This document shows positions 30,266 to 40,073 of a DNA stretch of 64,000 bases, piece after piece (position 1 is the first letter of the stretch; every line of letters starts with the position of its first letter). The notes below the pieces were generated by a model, which saw only the letters and a list, made by a program, of their open reading frames with translations, was not told the DNA's origin and did no database searches. The position numbers and the translations under genes are program-made. The stretch comes from Thiobacillus sp. (GTDB lineage: Bacteria > Pseudomonadota > Gammaproteobacteria > Burkholderiales > Thiobacillaceae): assembly GCA_019459055.1 (NCBI GenBank), contig JAIBEI010000009.1, positions 1 through 64,000 of the forward strand, in the 5' to 3' direction.

Positions 30266-31114
30266 ATGAAAATCCCGAAAAGACTCGAACCACTGGTCGA
30301 AGACGGCCTGATCGACGACGTAACGCGCCAGCTCATGAGCGGCAAGGAAGCGATGGTCTTCGTCGTCCGCTGCGGCGACGAGGTGCGCTGCGCCAAGGTC
30401 TACAAGGAAGCCAACAAGCGCGCCTTCCGCCAGAGCGTCGATTACACGGAAAACCGCAAGGTGAAGAACAGCCGCCAGGCGCGTGCGATGGCCAAAGGCA
30501 CGCGCTATGGGCGGGAAGCCCAGGAAGCGGCCTGGCAGAACGCCGAAGTGGATGCCCTGTATCGCCTCGCCGCCGCCGGCGTGCGGGTGCCGACGCCTTA
30601 CAATTTCCATTCCGGCGTGTTGCTGATGGAACTGGTCTGCGACGAGGACGGCAACGCGGCGCCGCGTCTGAACGATGTGGAATTCACGCCGGAACTGGCG
30701 CGGGTGCATTTCCAGATGCTGCTCAAGCAAGTCGTGCTGATGCTGTGCGCCGGGGTGATTCACGGCGACTTGTCCGAATTCAATATCCTGATCAGCGCCG
30801 ACGGCCCGGTGATCATCGACCTGCCGCAGGCGGTGGATGCCGCCGGCAACAACCATGCGCCCGACATGCTGGAGCGTGACGTCGCCAACCTGACCGCCTA
30901 TTTCGGGCGCTTTGCGCCGGAACTTCTTGGGACCGAATACGGCAAGGAAATCTGGGCGCTGTACGAACACGGCGCGCTGCATCCGGATGTGCTGCTGACC
31001 GGCCATTTTGCACACAGCACGAAACCGGTGGACCTGGACGGCGTTCTGCGTGAAATCGGCGATGCCCGTGACGAGGAGGAGGCACGACAGCTGCGGATGC
31101 TGGAAGCCGGATAG
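30266..31114 (+). CDS. RIO1-type serine protein kinase
   Basis: A 282-residue atypical kinase. ATP-binding MSGKEAMVFVV near 25-35 and Lys in CAKVYK; catalytic loop HGDLSEFNIL near 170; metal-binding Asp in IIDLPQAVD near 188. RIO kinases act in ribosome biogenesis in eukaryotes and archaea; the bacterial PA4780-type form has no settled target. The gene follows the Rof-like gene by 103 bases and precedes dbpA by 37, an RNA-themed setting. Confidence 0.92.
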   Translation: MKIPKRLEPLVEDGLIDDVTRQLMSGKEAMVFVVRCGDEVRCAKVYKEANKRAFRQSVDYTENRKVKNSRQARAMAKGTRYGREAQEAAWQNAEVDALYRLAAAGVRVPTPYNFHSGVLLMELVCDEDGNAAPRLNDVEFTPELARVHFQMLLKQVVLMLCAGVIHGDLSEFNILISADGPVIIDLPQAVDAAGNNHAPDMLERDVANLTAYFGRFAPELLGTEYGKEIWALYEHGALHPDVLLTGHFAHSTKPVDLDGVLREIGDARDEEEARQLRMLEAG

Positions 31115-31151
31115 TCCTTCGGCAAGCTCCATGTGCCCCGTATAATCCGGC

Positions 31152-32618
31152 ATGACCGATCACCCGAACACCTCACCCGCTGACTCCCCAACGGCCGGCG
31201 CGCCCTTCGACCAGCTGCCGCTGGCGCCCGCCGTGCTGGCCAATCTGCGTCAGCTCGGCTACCTCCACATGACGCCGATCCAGGCGGCCAGCCTGCCGAT
31301 CGCGCTGGCCGGCCACGACCTGATCGCGCAGGCCAAGACCGGCAGCGGCAAGACGGCGGCGTTTGCCCTCGCGCTGCTGAACCGGCTGAACCCGCGTCGC
31401 TTTGCCGTGCAGGCGCTGGTGCTGTGCCCGACGCGCGAACTGGCCGACCAGGTGACGCAGGAGATCCGCCGGCTGGCGCGCAGCGAGGACAATATCAAGA
31501 TTCTTTCCCTGGTCGGCGGCTCCACCATGCGCCCGCAACTGGCCAGCCTGGAGCACGGCGCCCACGTCGTCGTCGGCACGCCGGGCCGCATCATGGACCA
31601 CCTGCAACGCGGCAGCCTCAACCTCGATGCGCTCAACACGCTGGTGCTCGACGAAGCCGACCGCATGCTGGACATGGGCTTCTACGATGACATTGGCTTC
31701 ATCGCCCGGGAGTGCCCCGGCACGCGCCAGACGCTGCTGTTTTCCGCCACCTACCCGGAGGGCATCGCGGAATTGAGTCGGCGCCTCCTGCGGCAGCCGC
31801 ACGAGGTAAAACTGCTGGAGCGGCACGAGCACGACAAGATCCGCCAGCGCTTCTACGAGGTGGGCAACGATGAACGCCTGCAGGCGGTGGCGCTGCTGCT
31901 TCGTCACTACCGCCCGGTCAGCACGCTGGCCTTCTGCAACACCCGCCAGCAGTGCCGCGACTTGCTGCAGGTCCTGCGCGAACAGGGCTTCCATGCGCTG
32001 GCGCTGCACGGCGAACTGGAACAGCGCGAGCGCGACCAGGTGCTGATCCAGTTCGCCAACCGCAGCTGCTCGGTGCTGGTGGCGACCGACGTGGCCGCGC
32101 GCGGCCTCGACATCGCCCAACTCGAAGCGGTGATCAACGTCGATGTCACGCCCGATCCCGAGGTCTACATCCACCGCATCGGCCGCACCGGGCGCGCCGA
32201 CCAGGAAGGCTGGGCGCTGAGTCTGGCCAGCCCCAGCCAGATGCGGCGCGTCGCCAATATCGTCAAGGAACTGGGCGCCGAGCCTGAATGGCATTCCCTC
32301 GCCGAGCTGCAAGCCGCCGGCGACGAACCGCTGCTGCCGCCGATGGCGACCTTGCAGATCCTCGGCGGCCGCAAGGAGAAGATCCGTCCCGGCGACGTGC
32401 TGGGCGCGCTCACCGGCGAGGCGGGTTTCACCAGCGCCCAAGTGGGCAAGATCACCGTCACCGAGTCCACCACCTATGTCGCGGTGGAGCGGCGCATCGC
32501 GCACGAGGTTCAGCGCAGGCTGGGCGCGGGCAAGCTGAAGGGGAAAAGCGTCAAGGTGCGGATACTGGACGTCAACGCCGATTCCGCGCCCCGCGAGAGC
32601 GCCCGACGCAATCAGTAA
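31152..32618 (+). CDS. dbpA: ATP-dependent RNA helicase DbpA
   Basis: A 488-residue DEAD-box helicase: Q motif PIQAASLP, motif I AKTGSGKTAAF, motif II DEADRMLDMGF, motif III SATYPEG, motif VI HRIGRTGRADQEG. The C-terminal 80 residues (KIRPGDVLGALTGEAGF...VGKITVTESTTYVAV) form the DbpA RNA-binding domain that recognises hairpin 92 of 23S rRNA, so this is DbpA rather than RhlE or SrmB. Role in large-subunit assembly. Confidence 0.96.
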   Translation: MTDHPNTSPADSPTAGAPFDQLPLAPAVLANLRQLGYLHMTPIQAASLPIALAGHDLIAQAKTGSGKTAAFALALLNRLNPRRFAVQALVLCPTRELADQVTQEIRRLARSEDNIKILSLVGGSTMRPQLASLEHGAHVVVGTPGRIMDHLQRGSLNLDALNTLVLDEADRMLDMGFYDDIGFIARECPGTRQTLLFSATYPEGIAELSRRLLRQPHEVKLLERHEHDKIRQRFYEVGNDERLQAVALLLRHYRPVSTLAFCNTRQQCRDLLQVLREQGFHALALHGELEQRERDQVLIQFANRSCSVLVATDVAARGLDIAQLEAVINVDVTPDPEVYIHRIGRTGRADQEGWALSLASPSQMRRVANIVKELGAEPEWHSLAELQAAGDEPLLPPMATLQILGGRKEKIRPGDVLGALTGEAGFTSAQVGKITVTESTTYVAVERRIAHEVQRRLGAGKLKGKSVKVRILDVNADSAPRESARRNQ

Positions 32619-32638
32619 GCGCTTCGGCGGGCGCTGCT

Positions 32639-33340
32639 TTACATCCCGATTCCGAACACCACCAGCCGGCCCTTGACCGCGTCGCTCTGGCCGCGCCAGG
32701 CTTTTGCGCTGCGGGTCTGGATCAGCTGGCTCGGCAGGCTGAGGTCGGCGCCGATGCTGACGAAGGTGTCGGGCGACAGGATGGTGGCCAGGGCATCGAG
32801 CAGGGCTGCGCTGCGGTAGGGCGTCTCGATGAAGAGCTGGGTGGCGCGGTCGCGGCGCGCGGTTTTTTCTAGCTCGCGGATGGTCTGGCTTCGCTCGGGT
32901 TCCTTGGCAGGAAGATAGCCGTGGAAGGCGAAGCGCTGACCGCCCAGGCCCGAGGCCATCAGCGCCAGCAGGATCGACGACGGGCCGATCAGCGGGACGA
33001 CGGCAATGCCTGCGCGATGCGCGGCCATGACCAGCGCCGCGCCGGGGTCGGCCACCGCGGGACAGCCCGCCTCGGACAGCAGGCCGACGTCGTGCCCGGC
33101 CTTGAGCGGCGCCAATAGCGCCGGGATGGCGGGGGTTGGGGTGTGTTCGTTGAGTTCCTCGATCTGCAGCGCCTGGATCGGCAGCGGGTGGCCCATGGCC
33201 TTGAGATGCGCGCGTGCGGTCTTGGCGCGTTCGACGACGAAGTGCTCGATCCGGCGCGCGACCGCGAGGGTGTCCGGCGGCAGGCAGGCCTCGGGACTGA
33301 CCGGCCCCAGCGGAACCGGGATCAGGTAGAGGGTCGCCAC
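32639..33340 (-). CDS. RsmI-like tetrapyrrole-methylase-fold SAM methyltransferase
   Basis: A 233-residue paralogue of the RsmI rRNA methylase. It begins LYLIPVPLG instead of the RsmI LYVVATPIGN, keeps SEAGCPAVADPGA and PLIGPSSILLALMASGL, and lacks RsmI's C-terminal extension. The substrate is therefore uncertain. GTG start at 33340, five bases after the maf stop. It is the last of a four-gene minus-strand run (accC-type, oadA-type, maf, this). Confidence 0.88.
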   Translation of the reverse strand: MATLYLIPVPLGPVSPEACLPPDTLAVARRIEHFVVERAKTARAHLKAMGHPLPIQALQIEELNEHTPTPAIPALLAPLKAGHDVGLLSEAGCPAVADPGAALVMAAHRAGIAVVPLIGPSSILLALMASGLGGQRFAFHGYLPAKEPERSQTIRELEKTARRDRATQLFIETPYRSAALLDALATILSPDTFVSIGADLSLPSQLIQTRSAKAWRGQSDAVKGRLVVFGIGM

Positions 33341-33345
33341 TCAGA

Positions 33346-33966
33346 TCACCCCGCGTGCCAGGTCAGCACGTCGATGCCTTCGTTCATCAGCATCTCGGTC
33401 AGCGCCATCAGCGGCAGGCCGATCAGCGCGGTGGGGTCGGTGCTGTCCATGCGCTCCATCAGGGCGATGCCGAGCGACTCGCTCTTCGCCGAGCCGGCGC
33501 AGTCGTAGGGCTGTTCCTTTTCGAGGTAGGCGGTGATCTGCGCGTCGGAAAGCGGGCGGATGTGCACCACCGTCGGCACGTCGCGCGTCTGGGTGTTGCC
33601 GCTGTGGCTATTCAGGAGCGTCAGCGCGGTGTGGAACACCATCGCGCGGCCCTGCATTTTCTTCAGCTGCGCGAAGGCATTGTCGAAATTGCCGGGCTTG
33701 CCGAGCTGCTCGGAATCGAGCATCAGTACCTGGTCGGAGCCGATGATCAGCGCATCGGGCCAGGTCGCCGCGGCGGCCTGCGCCTTCAGCACCGACAGGC
33801 GGAGCGCGGTGGCCGAGGGCGTCTCGCCCGGCAGCGGGGTTTCGTCGACGTCGGGCGACAGGACTTCGAACGGGAGATGCAGGCGGGAAAGTAGCTCGCG
33901 CCGGTAGCGCGAGGTCGAGGCCAAGACAAGCTGGGCTTGTCCGGGTTGAGCTTGGACGAGCGTCAT
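33346..33966 (-). CDS. Maf-family nucleotide pyrophosphatase
   Basis: A 206-residue Maf/YceF-type enzyme: LASTSRYRRELLSRL at the N-terminus, the DVDETPLPGETP segment, IIGSDQVLMLD near 75, and C-terminal GSAKSESLGIALMERM and LIGLPLMAL. The pattern with STSRYR and SDQVL is the YceF (m7GTP pyrophosphatase) type rather than the Maf UTP/dTTP type (which has DT in place of SDQ). House-cleaning role. ATG 33966 overlaps the preceding stop by four bases. Confidence 0.92.
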   Translation of the reverse strand: MTLVQAQPGQAQLVLASTSRYRRELLSRLHLPFEVLSPDVDETPLPGETPSATALRLSVLKAQAAAATWPDALIIGSDQVLMLDSEQLGKPGNFDNAFAQLKKMQGRAMVFHTALTLLNSHSGNTQTRDVPTVVHIRPLSDAQITAYLEKEQPYDCAGSAKSESLGIALMERMDSTDPTALIGLPLMALTEMLMNEGIDVLTWHAG

Positions 33967-35807
33967 TCCGGCTGGATCTCGACCAGCGCCATGTCGGGCG
34001 TCACCGCGTCGCCTTTCTTGGCGAAGATGCTGATGACGACGCCGGCGATCGGCGCCTGCACTTCGTTCTCCATTTTCATCGCCTCGATCACCAGCACGCC
34101 ATCGCCGGCCTTGACCGTCTGGCCGATGCTCACCAGCACGTCGACGACGGTGCCGGGCATGGCGGCGGTGACGTGGCCGGGATGGCTGGCGCGCGGTTTC
34201 TGGCCGGGCGCGGTGGACGCAGCGGTGGTTTTGCGTAGCGAGCCGTCATTGCCTGCCACCGCGACTTCGTTCAGCGATTCGACCAGCACCTCTTCCGAGA
34301 CCCCGTCGACCGACACGAAATAGGGCCGCTGGGTGGAATCGCTGCGGCCGCTGCCCGACAGTTTGATGTGGTAGGTCTCGCCGTGCAGCGTGATCTTGAA
34401 TTCGTCGGCGGCGTAGCGCGGACCGTTGTCCTGCTGCGCCGTGGCAGGCGGCAGCAGCTGTTCGGGCTTGAGGCTGCCGGCTGCGCGTTCCTGCAGCCAG
34501 ACCTTGCCGATTTCGGGGAACATGGCGTAGGTCAGCACGTCCTCGTCGGACTTGGCCAGGCCCTCGATTTCCCCGCGCAGCTTGTCGAGCTCGTCGCCCA
34601 GCAGGTCGGCCGGGCGGCAGGTGGTGACGTCGAGATCGCCGATGGCAATCTTGCGCACCTCCTCGTTGATGTGTCCCGGCGCCTGGCCGTAGCGTCCCTG
34701 CAGATAGAGCTTCACCTCGTTGGTGACCGACTTGTAGCGCGCGCCGGTCAGCACGTTCAGCGCGGCCTGGGTGCCGACGATCTGCGAGGTGGGCGTCACC
34801 AGCGGCGGGTAGCCGAGGTCTTCGCGCACCCGCGGGATTTCCTCGAGCACGGCGTCCATGCTGTCGAGCGCGCCTTGCTCCTTCAACTGGTTGGCGAGGT
34901 TGGAAATCATCCCGCCGGGGACCTGATTGATCAGCACGCGGGTGTCGGTGCCGGTGAAAGCCGACTCGAACTGCCAGTATTTTTTGCGCACTTCCTTGAA
35001 GTAGGCCGAGATTTCCTCGATCAGCGGCAGCGACAGGCCGGTGTCGTATTCGGTGCCGGCGAGCGCGGCGACCATGCTCTGCGTGGTGGGGTGGCTGGCG
35101 CCCTCGGCGAACGCGCCGACGCAGGTGTCGATGATGGTCGCACCCGCTTCCACCGCCTTCAGATGCGTCATGTGCGCCAGCCCCGAGGTGGCATGGCTGT
35201 GGGTGTGGATCGGCAGATCGGTGGCGGCGCGAATCTCGCGCACCAGTTCGAACGCGGTGTAGGGCGTGAGCAGGCCCGCCATGTCCTTGATCGCGATGGT
35301 GTCACAGCCCATTTCCGCCAGGCCGCGGGCGAGCTCGACGAAATGCGGGATGTTGTGCACCGGGCTGGTGGTGTAGCTGACCGTGCCTTCGGCGTGCTTG
35401 CCGGCGGCCTTCACTGCCTCGATCGATACGCGCAGGTTGCGCAGGTCGTTCATGGCGTCGAACACGCGGAACACGTCGACGCCGTTGTCGGCGGATTTCT
35501 GCACGAAGGCGCGCACCACATCGTCGGAATAGTTGCGGTAGCCGAGCAGGTTCTGCCCGCGCAGCAGCATCTGGATGCGCGTGTTGGGCAGCGCCTTCCT
35601 GAGTTTGCGCAGGCGCTCCCACGGGTCTTCGCGCAAAAAGCGCACGCAGGCGTCGAAGGTGGCGCCGCCCCAGGCTTCCAGCGACCAGAAACCCACTTGA
35701 TCCAGCTTGCTGCAGATCGGCAGCATGTCGGCGGTCTGCATGCGGGTGGCGATGAGCGACTGGTGGCCGTCGCGCAGGACGAGGTCGGTGATGTGTACTT
35801 TGGCCAT
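33963..35807 (-). CDS. Pyruvate carboxylase subunit B / oxaloacetate decarboxylase alpha-like
   Basis: A 614-residue protein. Residues 1-460 hold the carboxyltransferase barrel (LRDGHQSLIATRM, SLEAWGGATFDACVRFL, KDMAGLLTPY, HTHSHATSGLA) with the metal and biotin-carboxylate site; the last 80 residues form a biotinyl domain with VIEAMKMENEV. With the adjacent biotin carboxylase gene it makes a two-subunit pyruvate carboxylase, producing oxaloacetate for the TCA cycle. No OadB/OadG sodium-pump genes are present, which argues against oxaloacetate decarboxylase. Confidence 0.93.
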   Translation of the reverse strand: MAKVHITDLVLRDGHQSLIATRMQTADMLPICSKLDQVGFWSLEAWGGATFDACVRFLREDPWERLRKLRKALPNTRIQMLLRGQNLLGYRNYSDDVVRAFVQKSADNGVDVFRVFDAMNDLRNLRVSIEAVKAAGKHAEGTVSYTTSPVHNIPHFVELARGLAEMGCDTIAIKDMAGLLTPYTAFELVREIRAATDLPIHTHSHATSGLAHMTHLKAVEAGATIIDTCVGAFAEGASHPTTQSMVAALAGTEYDTGLSLPLIEEISAYFKEVRKKYWQFESAFTGTDTRVLINQVPGGMISNLANQLKEQGALDSMDAVLEEIPRVREDLGYPPLVTPTSQIVGTQAALNVLTGARYKSVTNEVKLYLQGRYGQAPGHINEEVRKIAIGDLDVTTCRPADLLGDELDKLRGEIEGLAKSDEDVLTYAMFPEIGKVWLQERAAGSLKPEQLLPPATAQQDNGPRYAADEFKITLHGETYHIKLSGSGRSDSTQRPYFVSVDGVSEEVLVESLNEVAVAGNDGSLRKTTAASTAPGQKPRASHPGHVTAAMPGTVVDVLVSIGQTVKAGDGVLVIEAMKMENEVQAPIAGVVISIFAKKGDAVTPDMALVEIQPE

Positions 35808-35809
35808 GG

Positions 35810-37228
35810 TTACAATCCTTGGTGGGCGGCGATGGCGGCCGCAATGGCGGCCGCGATCACTTCCGGCGGTTTCTTTTCAGTGTACTGGGTGAGCTCCGGG
35901 TGCTCGTCGACAAAGCTGGTGTTGAAGCGCCCGCTGCGGAATTCGGGGTCCTTCAGGATTTCCTGGTAATAAGGGATCGTCGTTTTCACGCCATACACCA
36001 GCATATCGTCGAGCGCGCGGCGCCCGCGTGCGATGGTCGCCTCCCAGTTCAGATTCCACACCGTGAGCTTGGCGCACATCGAATCGAAGTAGGGCGGAAT
36101 CACATAGTCGGTGTAGATCGCCGCGTCGACGCGCACGCCGGGGCCACCCGGCGAATAGTAGCGGGTGATGCGGCCGAGGCTGGGCAGAAACTCGTTTTTC
36201 GGGTCTTCGGCATTGATGCGGAATTCGATGGCGTAGCCGCGGTGCTTGATCTCGTCCTGTTTGTACTGCAGCGGCAGGCCGGAGGCGATGCGGATCTGCT
36301 CCTGCACGATGTCGACGCCGGTGATGGTCTCGGTGATGGGATGCTCGACCTGCAGCCGGGTGTTCATTTCCATGAAATAGAACTGGTTGTCCTGGTCGAG
36401 CAGGAATTCGACCGTGCCGGCGTTGACGTAGCCGACCGACTTGGCGGCGCGCACCGCCAGCTTGCCGATATATTGCCGCTGCGCTTCGGTGAGCTGGGGC
36501 GAGGGTGCGATCTCGATCAGTTTCTGGTTGCGCCGCTGGATCGAGCAGTCGCGCTCGAACAGGTGGATCACGTTGCCCTGAGTGTCGCCCAGCACCTGCA
36601 CCTCGATGTGCTTGGGCCGCACCACGCATTTTTCGACGAAGACCTCGGGCTTGCCGAAGGCCTTGCTGGCCTCCGACACCACGCGGTCGTAGTTTTTCAG
36701 CAGCTCTTCCTCGCTGTCGCAGCGGCGGATGCCGCGCCCGCCGCCGCCGTTGGTGGCTTTGAGCATCACCGGATAGCCGAATTTGTTGGCCAGTACGCGC
36801 GCCTCCTCGACATTTTCCAGATTGTGGTCGGAGCCGGGGATCACCGGAATGCCGGCGGCGATCATCGCATTGCGCGCCTGGATCTTGTCGCCCATGCGGC
36901 GGATCACCTCGGGCGAGGGGCCGATGAAGCGGATGCCGCGGCGCGCGCAGATGGTGGCGAGGTCGGGATTTTCGGAGAGGAAGCCGTATCCCGGATGCAG
37001 CGCGTCGCAGCCCGAGGCGGCCGCCAGATTGACCAGCGTGTGCGCGTTCAGATAGCCGAGAATGGGGTCCTTGCCGATGTGGTAGGCCTCGTCGGCTTTC
37101 TTCACGTGGAGCGCGTGGCGGTCGGCGTCGGTGTAGATGGCGACCGACTTGATGCCCAGTTCGGCACAGGCTCGAACGATTCGGACGGCGATCTCGCCCC
37201 GGTTGGCGACCAGTATTTTCTTAAGCAT
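35810..37228 (-). CDS. Biotin carboxylase subunit (pyruvate carboxylase subunit A type)
   Basis: A 472-residue ATP-grasp biotin carboxylase: NRGEIAVRIVRA, HPGYGFLSEN, glycine-rich ATP loop KATNGGGGRGIRR, FVEKCVVRPKHIEVQVLGD, and FMEMNTRLQVEHPITE. It carboxylates the biotin carried by the partner subunit encoded two bases downstream. The C-terminus carries an Ala repeat (VIAAAIAAAIAAH) from a short DNA duplication. Because the partner is a pyruvate-carboxylase B type, I read this as PycA rather than the AccC of acetyl-CoA carboxylase. Confidence 0.92.
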   Translation of the reverse strand: MLKKILVANRGEIAVRIVRACAELGIKSVAIYTDADRHALHVKKADEAYHIGKDPILGYLNAHTLVNLAAASGCDALHPGYGFLSENPDLATICARRGIRFIGPSPEVIRRMGDKIQARNAMIAAGIPVIPGSDHNLENVEEARVLANKFGYPVMLKATNGGGGRGIRRCDSEEELLKNYDRVVSEASKAFGKPEVFVEKCVVRPKHIEVQVLGDTQGNVIHLFERDCSIQRRNQKLIEIAPSPQLTEAQRQYIGKLAVRAAKSVGYVNAGTVEFLLDQDNQFYFMEMNTRLQVEHPITETITGVDIVQEQIRIASGLPLQYKQDEIKHRGYAIEFRINAEDPKNEFLPSLGRITRYYSPGGPGVRVDAAIYTDYVIPPYFDSMCAKLTVWNLNWEATIARGRRALDDMLVYGVKTTIPYYQEILKDPEFRSGRFNTSFVDEHPELTQYTEKKPPEVIAAAIAAAIAAHQGL

Positions 37229-37262
37229 GGGCTCGCCTGACGTTGGGAAGGCTGGGGTTTCT

Positions 37263-37291
37263 TTGACAAAAAGAACGCGAAATCATATCAT
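37263..37291 (+). promoter_or_regulatory. Sigma70 promoter of the yceD-rpmF-plsX-fab operon
   Basis: TTGACA at 37263-37268, exactly 17 bases, then TATCAT at 37286-37291: one mismatch from consensus. It lies 40 bases before the yceD start and points into the fatty-acid cluster. Confidence 0.88.
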
Positions 37292-37330
37292 TGCTGGCTA
37301 ATGTTGCTGGCCATATCTACTGGGTGCCTC

Positions 37331-37774
37331 ATGATTGAATCCGGCATACTTCAGCCAATCGAAGTCGATCCATGGCGTTTTTGCAGGGATGGACAGTCGT
37401 GGGAAACCCGGTCCGACGTGGCTGCGTTTCCGCGTCTGGCCCATGAATTTACGCAAGGCACGCTGTTCTGTCGAGTCGTTGGGCGCGTGGATCAGCGGGG
37501 CAGCCTGTCCCTGCAGTTGATGGTCAGCGGCGAGGTGGAATTGCCCTGCCATCGCTGTCTGGTCAGCATGCCGTATAAGGTTGGTGTCGAACGCACGCTG
37601 TATCTGGCGCGCAACGAGGCCGAGATGGAACGACTGGATGCGTTGCCTGACAGTGACGCAATCCAGGCCGGTGAGATCTTGAATCTGGTCGATCTGGTTG
37701 AGGATGAAGTGTTGTTGAGCCTGCCGCTGGCGACCATGCACGCAGAAGGTGAATGCCCCGTCCCTGGGGTGTAG
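37331..37774 (+). CDS. yceD: YceD/DUF177-family protein
   Basis: A 147-residue protein of the YceD family, which in bacteria and plastids helps accumulation of 23S rRNA. The conserved core is VSGEVELPCHRCLVSMPYKV near residues 58-77, with two Cys as in CxxC (CHRC), and a late ILNLVDLVEDEVLLSLPL segment. ATG 37331 is chosen because the preceding extension lies over the promoter region. It stands directly before rpmF, its standard neighbour. Confidence 0.92.
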   Translation: MIESGILQPIEVDPWRFCRDGQSWETRSDVAAFPRLAHEFTQGTLFCRVVGRVDQRGSLSLQLMVSGEVELPCHRCLVSMPYKVGVERTLYLARNEAEMERLDALPDSDAIQAGEILNLVDLVEDEVLLSLPLATMHAEGECPVPGV

Positions 37775-37823
37775 TGATTTTTAATGCATCCGGTTGGGTG
37801 CAACGGAATTTAAGGAGCAAGAA

Positions 37824-38003
37824 ATGGCAGTCCAGCAGAACAAAAAATCCCCGTCCAAGCGCGGCATGCACCGCTCGCACGATTTCCTGACCAGCCCGCA
37901 ACTGGGCATCGAGCCGACCACGGGTGAAGTGCATCTGCGCCACCATATCAGTCCCAACGGCTTTTATCGTGGCCGCAAGGTCGTCAAGGCAAAAGGCGAA
38001 TAA
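37824..38003 (+). CDS. rpmF: 50S ribosomal protein L32
   Basis: A 59-residue ribosomal protein: [20 protein letters not shown] is the invariant N-terminus, ending [20 protein letters not shown]. It is the Cys-free form of L32. A clear AAGGAG stands nine bases before ATG 37824. Between it and plsX (38032-38069) lies a possible hairpin with arms CCGGGGTTGA/TCAACCCGG. Confidence 0.98.
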   Translation: MAVQQNKKSPSKRGMHRSHDFLTSPQLGIEPTTGEVHLRHHISPNGFYRGRKVVKAKGE

Positions 38004-38086
38004 TTTCCCGACGCGCCTGGGGTTGATTGCGCCGGGGTTGATGACTCCGGTCTGGTGCATTCAACCCGGCTAACGATTCCGGCTGC

Positions 38087-39106
38087 ATGAGAAACATCAC
38101 TGTCGCCATTGACGTCATGGGGGGCGATCACGGTCCCCATGTCACGGTTCCTGCGGCGATCCATTGTCTTGCGCGTCATCCTGATCTGAATGTGATTCTG
38201 GTCGGGCCGCAGGACATCATCGCGGCCGAACTCAAGGCGCGTCGTGCCGACTCCGGGCCCCGTCTCATCGTGCGCCACGCCAGCCAGGTGGTGGCGATGG
38301 ACGAGGCGCCCGCGTTGGCGCTGCGCGGCAAGAAGGATTCTTCGATGCGGGTGGCCATCGATCTCGTCAAGTCCGGCGAAGCCGATGCCTGCGTGTCGGC
38401 CGGCAACACCGGCGCCCTGATGGCAACCGCGCGTTTCGTCCTGAAGACGCTCCCCGGCATCGACCGTCCCGCCATTGCCGCCGTGATGCCGACGATCAAG
38501 GGGCACGCGCTGGTGCTGGACATGGGTGCGAACGTCGACTGCACCGCCGAAAATCTGCTGCAGTTCGGCATCATGGGCGCGATGCTGGTGTCGGCGGTGG
38601 AGCACATCCCGAATCCGAGCGTGGGCCTGCTGAACATCGGCGAGGAGGCCATCAAGGGCAATGAGATGGTCAAACGTGCCGGCGAACTGCTGCGCGACAG
38701 CCACCTGAACTTCTACGGCAACGTTGAAGGCAACGACATTTTCAAGGGCACCACCGACGTGGTGGTGTGCGACGGTTTTGTCGGCAATGTCACCCTGAAG
38801 GCCTCCGAAGGGCTGGCCAAGATGGTTTCCAGTACGTTGCGTGCCGAGTTCAAGCGCAACGCGCTGACCCGCATCGCGGGGCTGATTGCGTTGCCGGTGC
38901 TGAATGCCTTCAAGCGGCGGCTCGACCCCCGCCGCTACAACGGTGCCACGCTGCTGGGCCTGAAAGGCGTGGTGGTGAAAAGCCATGGCTCGGCCGATTC
39001 TTTCGCGTTCGAGCACGCCATCGAAACCGCCAGCGATGAAGTCCGCAACAACGTGCTGAAACGCATTACCGACCAGATCCAACTTCTGCAACGGGTGGCC
39101 GCTTGA
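38087..39106 (+). CDS. plsX: Phosphate acyltransferase PlsX
   Basis: A 339-residue PlsX, converting acyl-ACP to acyl-phosphate for phosphatidic acid synthesis. [11 protein letters not shown] at the N-terminus, [26 protein letters not shown] and [19 protein letters not shown] are family signatures. Peripheral membrane enzyme. Its TGA overlaps the TTG start of fabH. Confidence 0.97.
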   Translation: MRNITVAIDVMGGDHGPHVTVPAAIHCLARHPDLNVILVGPQDIIAAELKARRADSGPRLIVRHASQVVAMDEAPALALRGKKDSSMRVAIDLVKSGEADACVSAGNTGALMATARFVLKTLPGIDRPAIAAVMPTIKGHALVLDMGANVDCTAENLLQFGIMGAMLVSAVEHIPNPSVGLLNIGEEAIKGNEMVKRAGELLRDSHLNFYGNVEGNDIFKGTTDVVVCDGFVGNVTLKASEGLAKMVSSTLRAEFKRNALTRIAGLIALPVLNAFKRRLDPRRYNGATLLGLKGVVVKSHGSADSFAFEHAIETASDEVRNNVLKRITDQIQLLQRVAA

Positions 39107-40062
39107 CCTATTCCCGCATCCTTGGCACCGGCAGCTACCTGCCGGCCCGCATCCTCACCAACGCCGATCTCGAAAAGCTGATCGATACGAACGACCAATG
39201 GATCGTCGATCGCACCGGCATCCGCGAACGGCATGTTGCCGCCGAGGGCGAATTCACCAGCGACCTGGCCACCCAGGCGGCACGCGCCGCGCTCGACGCG
39301 GCGGGCCTGGCGGTGGACGACATCGATCTGCTGCTGGTCGCCACCACCACGCCCGACCTGGTTTTTCCCAGCACCGCCTGCATCGTGCAGTCCAAGCTCG
39401 GCATGACCAACGGCCGCCCGGCGTTCGACCTGCAGGCGGTGTGTAGCGGCTTTATCTATGCCCTGAGCGTGGCCGACCAGTTCATCAAGACCGGCGCGGC
39501 TAGACACGTTCTGGTGATCGGCGCGGAAACCCTGTCGCGCATCACCGACTGGAACGACCGCGGCAACTGCATCCTGTGGGGCGATGGTGCGGGTGCGGTG
39601 GTGGTGGGCGCATCGACCGAGCCGGGCATCATCGCCACCCACATCCATGCCGACGGCCGCCACAAGGAATTGCTGCGTACCACCAGCGGCCCTTCGACCG
39701 GCATGAAGGAGCCTGCGCTGATGCGGATGGAAGGCAACGCCGTATTCAAGATGGCGGTCAACACGCTTGATCGCATCGTCGACGAAACGCTGGAAGCCAA
39801 CGGCCTCTCGAAATCCGACATCGACTGGCTGGTGCCGCACCAGGCGAACATCCGCATCATTTCCGCCACGGCGAAAAAGCTCGGCATGAGCATGGATCAT
39901 GTCGTCACCACCGTGGCCGGCCACGGCAACACCTCGGCCGCCTCGGTGCCGCTGGCATTCGACGTGGCGGTGCGCGACGGCCGCATCCAGCGCGGCCAGA
40001 CGGTGCTGATGGAGGCCTTCGGCGGTGGTTTCACCTGGGGCTCCGCGCTCCTCAAATACTAG
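39103..40062 (+). CDS. fabH: Beta-ketoacyl-ACP synthase III
   Basis: A 319-residue KAS III. Catalytic Cys in [14 protein letters not shown] (about residue 112), His in [11 protein letters not shown] (about 245) and Asn in [14 protein letters not shown] (about 275). It starts fatty-acid synthesis from acetyl-CoA and malonyl-ACP. The start is a TTG at 39103 sharing bases with the plsX stop (TTGA), so efficient translation probably needs ribosomes arriving from plsX. Confidence 0.97.
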   Translation: MTYSRILGTGSYLPARILTNADLEKLIDTNDQWIVDRTGIRERHVAAEGEFTSDLATQAARAALDAAGLAVDDIDLLLVATTTPDLVFPSTACIVQSKLGMTNGRPAFDLQAVCSGFIYALSVADQFIKTGAARHVLVIGAETLSRITDWNDRGNCILWGDGAGAVVVGASTEPGIIATHIHADGRHKELLRTTSGPSTGMKEPALMRMEGNAVFKMAVNTLDRIVDETLEANGLSKSDIDWLVPHQANIRIISATAKKLGMSMDHVVTTVAGHGNTSAASVPLAFDVAVRDGRIQRGQTVLMEAFGGGFTWGSALLKY

Positions 40063-40073
40063 GAAGACCTTTG

